Origin: Phytophthora colocasiae
Lineage: Eukaryota > Oomycota > Peronosporomycetes > Peronosporales > Peronosporaceae
NCBI GenBank assembly: GCA_018806915.1
Contig: JAGKQI010000090.1
Span: forward strand, 682,001 to 746,000
Length of the DNA stretch: 64,000 nucleotides
Direction of reading: 5' to 3'
Shown here: positions 32,805 to 41,050 of the stretch, one piece after another
How positions within the stretch are numbered: position 1 is the first letter of the stretch
Layout of the letters: each line of letters begins with the position of its first letter
Notes under the pieces: generated by a model
What the model saw: only the letters and a program-made list of their open reading frames with translations
The model's database searches: none
What the model was told of the DNA's origin: nothing
Position numbers and translations under genes: made by a program

Positions 32805-32882
32805 GAACTCGAACTCGAACTCGAACTCGAACTCGAACTCGAACACCACTGCACGGTCCTCCTCCCTCCTCATTATTCAACT
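32805..32882 (+). promoter_or_regulatory. Core promoter of copy 8: (GAACTC)6 VNTR plus initiator
   Basis: Six hexamers (32805-32840), a 27-bp gap, then initiator-like CCTCATTATTCAACT (32868-32882), 80 bp before the ATG. The geometry equals that of the minus-strand copies. Confidence 0.6.
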
Positions 32883-32961
32883 TGCGCTCCTCGCACCAAA
32901 GCAGCCAAGTGACCAGCAACCGATCGGCCACTCGACAAGTTCATCTTCTTCCATTCCAACC

Positions 32962-33747
32962 ATGGTCAACGTCGTCTCCGTCTTCACCGTCGCGCTCGCC
33001 GCCGTGGCTGCCGTCGCCTCAGGCGCCTCCATGCGCTCGGAGGCCGCCCCCATGCCCACCGGGTCGTGGCCCGCCAGCAAGGGCACGGTCTACCTCAAGG
33101 AGCCGTACACGGTCAAGAAGGGCCAAACGTTCGACGGTGGCATGAAGACGTACGCGCGCTCGAACGTCAAGTGTGGCGGCCAGAAGGAGAGCGGCTGGCA
33201 GACGGCCGTGTTCATGGTGGAGCCCGGCGCCACGCTCAAGAACGTGATCATCGGCAAGGACCAAATGGAGGGTGTGCACTGCGAGCAGAGCGGCTGCACG
33301 ATCCAGAACGTGTGGTGGGAGGACGTGTGCGAGGACGCGCTGAGCATCAAGGGCGGCTCGGCCGGCAGCGTGACCAAGGTGATCGGCGGCGGCGCGCGCT
33401 CGGCCGACGACAAAGTCATCCAGCACAACGGCCTGGGCTCCGTCCAGATCGAGGGCTTCTACGCGCAGGACTTCGGCAAGCTCTACCGCTCGTGCGGCAC
33501 GTGCGGCGGCAAGTCGCGCAAGGTCAGTCTCAAGAACGTGCTCGCCGTGAACGGCAAGGTGAGCCTCGTGACGGTGAACAAGAACTGGGGTGACCAGGCT
33601 ACCATCGAGAACATCAAGATCAAGGGCAAGAAGGTGGACGTGTGCGCGTGGTCGCAGGGCTCCACTTCGGGTGAGCCGGGGAAGCTGGGTGCGGGTCCCT
33701 CGGGATCGCTCTGCCAGTACTCCACCAGCACTATCTCCTACGCGTAA
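32962..33747 (+). CDS. Pectate lyase, PL3 (copy 8, inverted)
   Basis: Intact gene on the plus strand with a protein identical to copies 1, 6 and 7. It faces away from copy 7, so the two promoters are divergent with the gypsy element between them. DNA differences (for example GACAAAGTCATC in place of GACAAGGTCATC, and GGCCTGGGC) are silent. It has a signal peptide, the PL3 calcium-site motif WWEDVCEDA and eight cysteines. Being inverted it should exchange sequence poorly with the array, so the perfect protein identity points either to recent inversion or to selection. Confidence 0.95.
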   Translation: MVNVVSVFTVALAAVAAVASGASMRSEAAPMPTGSWPASKGTVYLKEPYTVKKGQTFDGGMKTYARSNVKCGGQKESGWQTAVFMVEPGATLKNVIIGKDQMEGVHCEQSGCTIQNVWWEDVCEDALSIKGGSAGSVTKVIGGGARSADDKVIQHNGLGSVQIEGFYAQDFGKLYRSCGTCGGKSRKVSLKNVLAVNGKVSLVTVNKNWGDQATIENIKIKGKKVDVCAWSQGSTSGEPGKLGAGPSGSLCQYSTSTISYA

Positions 33748-35040
33748 GTTTGAGTCTTTTCAAACTGGAGCGAAGGGCACCAGTACTGTGTCCTCACTCA
33801 TAAGTGTGGGCAGGTATCGAGTCGATACTGTCGACGTAGAAGTAAGTGAAGTCTGTTGTTTTTGAGTTAGAGTTATCCAAATAGATGTGCATTGTGATTT
33901 TGTGCGATTTGTCTCCAATCGATAAAACTACTCTTGAGAATCTGTGTATAGTTCATGAACTTGAGATTCAAATATGCTGTACGCGTATCAGCACAAGTAG
34001 AACTCGCGAACCATTAAGCACATGCTGATCATAACACTCCTGTTGTACAGACTCAAAAGCATGTGTACATGAACTAAGTAAACTAGTACTTAAGTACTCC
34101 AGTAGACAAATACAGATCGACCAGGATCGAGACCTCATGCTATTACTACTAGGTCACGACGACGAAGTTTTCGATCGTACCATTGCGCAATTTTGATGCT
34201 TGTACGTTGCTGTTAGTACTTGTACTTAGTCGAAGAGAGTTTAGTCGCTCGACCATCAGTACTCGGCTCCAATTAATCATTAAGCTTAGGCATGCTAATT
34301 AATCGTCACTGGAGTCGTACTCCATGACGACCTTGCTTGATGACCTTGGCACTCTTCACAGTTTCAAACAGCAGACAACTACTTCGGTACATACACCAGA
34401 ATATTTGAGCCCAATACAGTAACATCATCTTTGGTAATACACGCGTTAACGTGCGCTCGCAATCACCAAACTATTCATCCATCCACCCACACACATCGGT
34501 GTGCGTCCGAACCAGCTGCCGTTGCGGCATCGCTCCTCGATGGATGTGAACGGACCGGCGTCGATGCCGTCAAAGTCATTCTACAGCAGTGAGCGCTCGT
34601 TTTTGCTGTCCGTTCTTTTGCCATTTCGACGACGGGATCCGCGCGTTCATTCGTGTGGAGTTGCTGTAGTCGCCACCCGGTGCACATCGTTAGGGCACCG
34701 ATCACCAGGCGGTATCTTGTAAAGCTGCGTGTGATTATTGCATTGTCGATTCGAATGTGGCCATGGTGTTTCTCGCCGAAGTGTCTGTAGAGTACACGGA
34801 TTGACTGTATAGTGTACAGTGTACAGGTCAATCTGACGGGAACTACAACAACCGCTGTGAACTGTGTCTGTGCGGGGTGTCTAGGTCGCCAACTCGTATG
34901 GGCGAGTAGCTCTCGGCTGTTCAACGAAAGATCCGCAGTCCATGTGGCGGGCGAACAGAGGTGGTCATCTATCAGCCCGTCTCTGATATCAAGCGATCCA
35001 GCAAAGTTTGCTACAAACCGGTGACAATCTCTCTATTGCT

Positions 35041-35867
35041 GGTCTCCGTTTTCTATCATCATCGTCATTGTTGTCATTCCGGTTTCGTCTGTCGGGCTGT
35101 TTGACACGTCGGCGTCGTCTTGCTTCTGGAGGCATCGCTACATGTCGTCGTGGTTTCTCTTACTACTTGAGCGTTCCTCGTCGACGTGGTTATCATTACC
35201 ACGCCGTTTGACTCGATCGGCTGTTCCAGGTACACCGTACTCCACACGTCGTGCTGGTGGTTCTCGTTCTTCAGTTCGTCGTCGCTCTAGTATCCGCTGG
35301 TTGAGGTCGATATCCAGCTGTTCCCAGGTCTCATCGACGTCACGTCTCGTCCCAGTGCTTCATCTACCTGTTCGACTGTTTCATCAATGGATATGGCTCT
35401 CGGGGTAGCCAGTTGCGCCGTTACCTGCTGCAGGTCAGTCGCCAATTTCGTCAACCAGGCTGATACTTTCGTTCCTTCTCCCGTTCTGGTGGCTACAGCT
35501 CCCAGTTTTCTTAAGGTACGCGTCCGGTTAACGATTTCCGCCTCCGTTGGTTCCTGCGTGTCGTCTGACTAATCATTGTACGGCTCTGTGGCAGCATCGC
35601 TGGTAGGTTACACCGCTCGTGCCGGCATCTCAGGTTCCGCTGTTTCCTGGTTCGCCCGCTGTTCGACACCCATTGTTGCTGTTCCATCGTCAACGTCATT
35701 ATTTTCGTGTTTCTCTTCAACTTCAATTGGCTTGGGCCCGGTCTTCCTGCCTCGCGTCGTTCGAGCAGTTTTCGCCGTGTCCACCATCGTTGCCATTCTC
35801 GTTCCCATCGTGTTCCGCTTCTTCCTCAATTCACGTTTCTTCGCTAGTAGTGCATGTATGACCACCA
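35041..35867 (-). pseudogene. gag-like remnant of the truncated gypsy element
   Basis: The minus-strand frame 35868-35608 begins MVVIHALLAKKRELRKKRN and resembles the start of the intact element's frame (MVVIQGP..., overlapping the primer-binding site). Further pieces appear in shifted frames toward 35511. Basic, low-complexity and interrupted, it has no recognisable capsid or zinc knuckle. Confidence 0.55.
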
Positions 35868-36730
35868 TGTGACGAACCCAATACGCCTGTTCGCTAGTGG
35901 ATCGTAATTGCTGACAATGCTTGTCTGCGTTTGTCTCGCCGGGTTCTTCTTTTGGGGCTAACTCGCAATCAACAACAACACTCGGATGTCTCAGTCACCT
36001 GCGCCGGAACTTCGTTCCTTTTGTATTCAACTAATAGAACTAATAGAGCTTCCGTCCTTACGTTCAACTCGTTCGTCCGTCCAATCAATCGTTCACTTTG
36101 TCCGCCTCGCTTGTATCAACGGCACTAATAACTGCCCTGGAGGCCTCGCTGGTGTCGTTACTGGTGCTATTGCCTCGTTCCAAACGAGTTCGTTGCCAAC
36201 TTCACGCACAGGGGTTCCGTACAAGTCCAGTCGTATCAGCCTCCACGTCGCTCGTCCGTCCAAAGCTACCCACTCGTCCTACTCTACCGTTCGTCCGTCT
36301 CGTTCGTTCGTCCGTCATTTCAATCGTTTGCACTTGAGATCGCAACTTGCAACCTTCGTTCGTCCTCCAACTCAGTCCCTTGTTATTCAGAGCGCAAATT
36401 GCAAAGGCTTGTTCTCCACGCTGCAGATTTCAAACTGCCTTCGTCTTCGATTCAGCCGCTTGCTCATCAGAATGCAATTTGCAAAGTGCCGTTCGTCCGT
36501 CCGCTCATTCATGGGTCGTTGGCTACACGCCAGTTCCAACGTCGACTGCGATCCTCTTCGTGCAGCCATACGCCACTCAATAAATCCACACGCGTTCACC
36601 GTTCACGTCGCTCATTCGCTGGGTAGCGATCTCCCTCGCCAGATTCAACTTAGGTCCGTCGGTTCAATCGTCCCACGATCTTCCAGCATCGTCAACTCAA
36701 CGGGAGGCGTTCAATTCTCACCCTGTTACA
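35868..36730 (-). repeat. LTR of the truncated gypsy element
   Basis: 863 bp on the minus strand, starting TGTAACAGGG and ending CGTCACA. It is rich in CGTTCGTCCGTC-type motifs on the plus strand. Only one LTR is visible, so no target duplication can be checked. Confidence 0.7.
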
Positions 36731-36739
36731 CATGTATAC

Positions 36740-36975
36740 GTTCCGTTGTTTAATAAACTTCTTGCCCCCTTTTTCATCCTCGTGCTTCTTCTTGCGGCAG
36801 CATCGCCAGTGCTTCGCTTTGATATTGAGCTTCATGGGCAGCGCGCACGGAGGACAGAGCATCTTATTTTGTTGCAGGCCTTCATCTATCGCCCGGCGGA
36901 AGCCTTTTCCTCTGTCGTCGTCGCGTCCATGACGGCGGCGAAGTCGTATTTGTGCAGGTTGTAGTTGTGAGCCAT
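36740..36975 (-). pseudogene. Zinc-ribbon (ISXO2/Merlin-like) transposase N-terminal remnant
   Basis: The minus-strand start MAHNYNLHKYDFAAVMDATT is followed, after a one-base frameshift, by AFRRAIDEGLQQNK and a CPPCALPMKL...HWRCC zinc-ribbon pattern, typical of ISXO2-like/Merlin transposase N termini. It is cut off where the truncated gypsy LTR begins, so the gypsy element probably inserted into it. The family call rests on the ribbon pattern and is tentative. Confidence 0.45.
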
Positions 36976-37318
36976 AGTAGGTTTCTTTCGAAATGATTCA
37001 TGCCAGAGGGGGGTGAAAAATTCTAACACTTAAACTTTGTGAACAACGGTAAGAGACGATCGTGCGCAAAGCGCGCGAAAAACGGAGCTCTGCTACGTGA
37101 GAGCGCTGTTGACTTGCAGTGGCGCAGGTTATTTTCCAAAGAAAGCACTTTAAAAAACAAAACGGAGCTCTGAACGTTGGCTTCAATCCTTAGCAAGCTC
37201 GACATCCAAGCTGTGAAAACCCCACAAGACTTCCTTCCGTCACATTGCAGGTCAAAGGCCCCGTAGATGTCAAAATCTCGAGAGCGTAGAGTGCATGTGC
37301 CGTTTGAATATAAATACA
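36976..37318. other. Unassigned sequence left of the Helitrons
   Basis: No supported gene. It may be the 5' flank of the decayed zinc-ribbon transposase. It holds a repeated AAACGGAGCTCTG motif (about 37079 and 37159). Confidence 0.4.
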
Positions 37319-37819
37319 TCTCTACCCTCTAGGCTAGTGCCGTGTCTGTGTGTCTGTGTGTCTGTGTGTCCGTTGTGTGTGTGTTCAACGTCGTAGCGCA
37401 TAAACCTGCGTAGCTACCTGTCTCTCCATTTTGTACATGTAGGTATTCTATACTGTATTTTCCCATGGTGTAGCCTATCCCTATCTTCTAGACTGCTCTC
37501 AGGAATGCCAAAATTACAAATATAGCCCACTAATGATAACCCTCTCAATGGCCTCTGATTGGTCCGCACACCCGGCCACAAAACTTTCATTGGACAAAAT
37601 GAAGCTAAGTACGATTAAAATGCTGAGCTGCCCCGCTTTACAGACCGGTGATTGGCTGAAATGCATCCTACCGAGCGAAGCGAAGGTACCTCGGCCAACC
37701 GGCGCGCGCCGAAGGTGTGGCGCCGATGGTGAGTAGTGGGGCGAACTGGAACAGTGAGCCCCACGGGTTTCAACCAAACACATACAAACCGCCCGCAAAA
37801 GCGGGCGGCACTCGGCTAG
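37319..37819 (+). mobile_element. Non-autonomous Helitron, copy 1
   Basis: 501 bp beginning TCTCTACCCTCTAGG after an A and ending CTAG. Near the 3' end is a perfect hairpin, CCGCCCGC-AAAA-GCGGGCGG (37789-37808), followed by seven bases and the CTAG terminus: the TC...hairpin...CTRR structure of canonical Helitrons. No Rep/helicase coding is present. The next copy follows without any spacer. Confidence 0.85.
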
Positions 37820-38315
37820 TCTCTGCCCTCTAGGCTAGTGCCGTGTCTGTGTGTCTGTGTGTCCGTTGTGTGTGTGTTCAACGTCGTAGCGCATAAACCT
37901 GCGTAGCAACCTGTCTCTCCATTTTGTACATGTACGTATTCTATACTGTATTTTCCCATGGTGTAGCCTATCCCTATGTTCCAGACTGCTCTCAGGAATG
38001 CCAAAATTACAAATATAGCCCACTAATGATAACCCTCTCAATGGCCTCTGATTGGTCCGCACACCCAGCCACAAAATTTTCATTGGACAAAATGAAGCTA
38101 AGTACGATTAAAATGCTGAGCTGCCCCGCTTTACAGACCGGTGATTGGCTAAAATACATCCTACCGAGCGAAGCGAAGGTAGCACCTCGGCCAACTGGCG
38201 CGCGCCGAAGGTGTGGCGCCGGTGGTGAGTAGTGGGGCGAACTGGAACAGTGAGCCTCACGGGTTTCAACCAAACACATACAAACCGCCCGCAAAAGCGG
38301 GCGGCACTCGGCTAG
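37820..38315 (+). mobile_element. Non-autonomous Helitron, copy 2
   Basis: 496 bp, head-to-tail with copy 1 and very similar to it. It starts TCTCTGCCCTCTAGG, has its hairpin at 38285-38304, and ends CTAG at 38312-38315 followed by T. The outer flanks (A before copy 1, T after copy 2) fit insertion between A and T, so the pair may have arrived as a tandem unit. Copy 2 ends 62 bp before the P450 start codon. Confidence 0.85.
38078..38094 (+). promoter_or_regulatory. Initiator-like element inside the Helitron
   Basis: TTTCATTGGACAAAATG resembles the oomycete initiator plus flanking element (TCATT followed by CAAA/TTT), and ATTGG (inverted CCAAT) lies shortly upstream. It is about 285 bp before the P450 ATG. 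Copy 1 has the same element near 37585-37601. Promoter use is inferred. Confidence 0.35.
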
Positions 38316-38377
38316 TACATACAGTAAGACCGTAATGTATCCATCTGACAACGGGTTGACAGTTCGAGACTTTCGAG

Positions 38378-39952
38378 ATGAAGCTCGACGCTTTGACTAC
38401 TTTAGTGACGCCCATTTCGGTCGTTGCCTCCTGTGTAGCACTGCTGTTCGTGTATCTAGCGACACCGTCTGTGCATGATAAAGCGGTGAAACATTTACCC
38501 ACTCCTGACGGAGACCACTGGATTCTACGCCACACACTGGAGCTCATTCAGGCGCAAAGGTCGGGGAAGTTCCCTGACTGGGCTCTCCATTACTGTCGTA
38601 AGTTCCAAGGCCATCCTTGGTGTCTTCGTATGATCGGGAAGCATCCGACTGTGGTGGTTTGCTGCCCTGAAGCTTTCGAGGATATCCAGAAGACACAGTT
38701 CGATGCCTTTGACAAAAGCCCCTTTGTGTCGGAAGCCATGTACGATGTACTAGGCCAAGGGATCTTTGCCGTTAGCGGACCATTATGGCAGCATCAACGT
38801 AAAACTGCGAGTCATTTGTTCACTGCACAGATGATGCAGTATGCTATGGAGGTAGTTGTTCCTGAAAAGGGTGAGGAGCTGGTAAAGCGACTGCAGGAGC
38901 TTTGCTCGGAGAAGGAGAAGGACAGAGTCGTGAGTTTAAAGAGATTATTGGATCTCTACACCATGGACATCTTCGCTAAAGTAGGGTTTGATGTGGATCT
39001 TCATGGTGTCAAGTCAGACGAGAACGCAGAGCTACTCGACGCGTTTGCACGCATGTCGAGGCGGATGTTAGAGCGGATCCAAACGCCAATTTGGCTCTGG
39101 AAACTCATGCGTTGGCTTAATGTCGGTAAAGAGAGGCAATTAGCTCAAGACGTTAAATTGCTAGACGATCTGGTGTACGGGGTGATTGCTCGATCTATTG
39201 AGGAGAAGAATCGACAGGAAAATTCTCGAAAAGACCTCATCACGCTGTTCATGGAGAAATCTGAGGTGGAATATACCAAGGGTGTCCACACGAAGAAGGA
39301 TCTAAAGCTCATGCGCGATTTCGTCGTCAGCTTCTTGGCTGCTGGACGGGAGACTACGGCTACTACGATGTCGTGGGTCATTGTGATGTTGAATAGGTAT
39401 CCAGAAGTTCTGGTTAAAGTCCGGCAGGAGTTGAAGGAAAGGCTTCCGGGTCTGCTGACTGGGGAAATACGCTGTCCGAACTTGGAAGATATCCAGAAAC
39501 TTGTTTACCTCGAAGCTGTTGTGCGAGAAACATTGAGGTTATTCCCTGTGGTTGCTTTCGCTGGAAGATCTGCAACACGAGATGTTCGTCTGTATGAGGG
39601 AACGTTCATTAAGGCAGGGACGCGCGTGATCATGCCTCACTACGCTATGGGGCGGATGTCAACGATTTGGGGGCCGGACGTGGATGAATTCAAGCCAGAG
39701 CGATGGATTCATGCCACTACTGGGAGAATTCAGCAGGTTTCACCATTCAAATTCAGCGTTTTCCTGGGAGGACCGCGGATGTGTTTGGGCATGAAGTTTG
39801 CGTTGGCTGAGGTGAAGATTACGCTGTCGAAACTCTTGAGCCAGTTTGACTTTAAGACTGTGAAGGACCCGTTCACATTCACGTATCGGTCAGCGATCAC
39901 GTTACAGGTTAAGGGCTCGCTGGATGTGAAAGTGTCTCCGATCAAGCTGTAG
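38378..39952 (+). CDS. Cytochrome P450 monooxygenase (CYP86/CYP4-like)
   Basis: A 524-residue microsomal-type P450 that would insert one oxygen atom into a hydrophobic substrate using electrons from NADPH-P450 reductase at the ER membrane. An N-terminal membrane anchor spans about residues 8-28 (TPISVVASCVALLFVYLA). The I-helix oxygen-binding motif is AGRETT (322-327), ExxR is ETLR (384-387), PERW is at 440-443, and the heme loop is FLGGPRMCLG (462-471) with Cys469 as iron ligand. The general layout suggests a fatty-acid or alkane hydroxylase-like clan, as described for oomycete CYP5014-type proteins; the substrate is not deducible. The frame is uninterrupted, and the promoter would have to lie within or beyond the Helitron pair. 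Confidence 0.93.
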   Translation: MKLDALTTLVTPISVVASCVALLFVYLATPSVHDKAVKHLPTPDGDHWILRHTLELIQAQRSGKFPDWALHYCRKFQGHPWCLRMIGKHPTVVVCCPEAFEDIQKTQFDAFDKSPFVSEAMYDVLGQGIFAVSGPLWQHQRKTASHLFTAQMMQYAMEVVVPEKGEELVKRLQELCSEKEKDRVVSLKRLLDLYTMDIFAKVGFDVDLHGVKSDENAELLDAFARMSRRMLERIQTPIWLWKLMRWLNVGKERQLAQDVKLLDDLVYGVIARSIEEKNRQENSRKDLITLFMEKSEVEYTKGVHTKKDLKLMRDFVVSFLAAGRETTATTMSWVIVMLNRYPEVLVKVRQELKERLPGLLTGEIRCPNLEDIQKLVYLEAVVRETLRLFPVVAFAGRSATRDVRLYEGTFIKAGTRVIMPHYAMGRMSTIWGPDVDEFKPERWIHATTGRIQQVSPFKFSVFLGGPRMCLGMKFALAEVKITLSKLLSQFDFKTVKDPFTFTYRSAITLQVKGSLDVKVSPIKL

Positions 39953-40687
39953 GGATTGAATATATTTCTTGAATTGAATGGCTACATAGTGCTCTCTTAC
40001 ATGTAGTTATTCAGTAGGCGTGCCTAGTGATGCTTCTTCACTATGATGAACTGAGGTGAAGATAAAAAAATGAACTCTGTTCGATTGGCTACGATGCAGA
40101 ACTATGACGAAAGGATGCATCTCCTTCACACGTTCCATCAGTGGCCTCAGCTCCTCCTGCATGTACTTCGAACTCCACTGCTTACTCACGCTCGAGCGGT
40201 ATGGGTTGTTGAGGAACACTTCAAACTTCTGCTTATTTTTCTTACCGCTCCAAAGTCCTCCTCGCACGTAGGCACACCGAAGTGGCCGTGTTGCAGTCCT
40301 CCAATATCTACCTGTAACTCGCGACTTTTACCGGTGTAGTAGTTCAACGCCAGAACTCGACGAATGCATGACAGCAGTGTTAATTTCCACGTTGTCCAAA
40401 TACTTCAACTCAGCGAGGGAAAGGAAGGTCCCAATAATGGGGGGTACAGTCATCATCTCGAAACTGGAAGAGTTACTGATAGCAAAGCTGTCAAGCAGAG
40501 GACAGTTGGAAGCCACTGATGCCGAAAACTCATCGCCGTAAATGTCGATGTAGAAAGCTTCAGTCTATCTTGACCAAGATAGCGCTCCAGTCCACTTGAA
40601 GCTGTTCAGTTTCCTCGCTCGGCAGCTTCATACCTATTGCTGTTTCCTCTGTGCTGGTCAAACCTCACTCGAAGATCGCGAACCCAC
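39953..40687 (-). other. P450 3' flank with possible decayed LRR-like gene
   Basis: Two minus-strand open frames lie here (about 40516-40328 and 40267-40007). The first (CPLLDSFAISNSSSF...LSLAELKYLDNVEINT) has the spacing of one or two leucine-rich repeats; the second is basic and unrecognised. They might be two exons or two pieces of a broken gene, as no convincing splice pair or start was found. Confidence 0.3.
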
Positions 40688-40887
40688 TGGCATCCCGGAG
40701 CAGGCGTTCGCCTCAACCGATCTCGACGACAGGATTTGTACAGCTCTCGTTAACCTCCTTGCCCAGCGGTGTAAACTGTAGCAGTTACAGCTGGACCAGC
40801 AGTGCTGGTTGCACCTTGACCCTCTGCACCTTAGTGCCACCTCGTTGGTCAGGAACCATGGTCAACGTCGTCTCCGTCTTCACGTAG
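40688..40887 (+). pseudogene. Pectate lyase promoter/start-codon relic
   Basis: The sequence follows the inverted unit's upstream region (CATCCCGGAGCAGGCGTTCG through CACCTCGTTGGTCAG). It then jumps directly to ACCATGGTCAACGTCGTC, removing the VNTR, initiator and most of the leader, and encodes only MVNVVSVFT before a TAG. Everything downstream of codon 9 is unrelated. It is an old, plus-oriented fragment 6.9 kb beyond the last intact gene, showing that the family once extended further right. Confidence 0.85.
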
Positions 40888-41050
40888 ATCAACTCGGAGA
40901 GTTCTGTAGGGACAGTAGAACTCTACCGGAGTGAGAAAAGTTTTCTCTTAAAGTTGATAGTATTAAATGTCAAATCATTTATATATAAAGTCAGAAATAT
41001 ACAGAATCAAATTATACAGTCTTGTGAAGAAGCGCCCCTTATTATTCGAC

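Larger units (their letters stand above)
32589..35040 (+). repeat. Inverted pectate lyase array unit
   Basis: A complete unit in the opposite orientation. It starts in the promoter-distal part (TGTCACCGCTGC) right at the gypsy insertion site and ends in the equivalent sequence of the neighbouring unit (CGGTGACAATCTCTCTATTG). It shares edge variants with unit 7 (for example GAACAGAGGTGGTCATC). Spacer 33748-35040 has no supported gene. Confidence 0.93.
35041..36730 (-). mobile_element. Truncated Ty3/gypsy element (5' LTR plus start of gag)
   Basis: On the minus strand this reads LTR (36730 to 35868), then the primer-binding site TGGTGGTCATACA (35867-35855), then an Arg/Lys-rich gag-like start, and it is cut off at 35041 against the inverted pectate lyase unit. 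No pol sequence remains. The LTR is unlike that of the intact element apart from its ends and its C-G-A-A-C-G-rich style, so it is a different family or subfamily. Confidence 0.75.

Noticed and set aside
40967..41050. Upstream ATG for the E4 ligase (28 extra residues)
   Set aside because: The stretch is AT-rich and encodes an unlikely tail; the sequence becomes coding-like from 41051.
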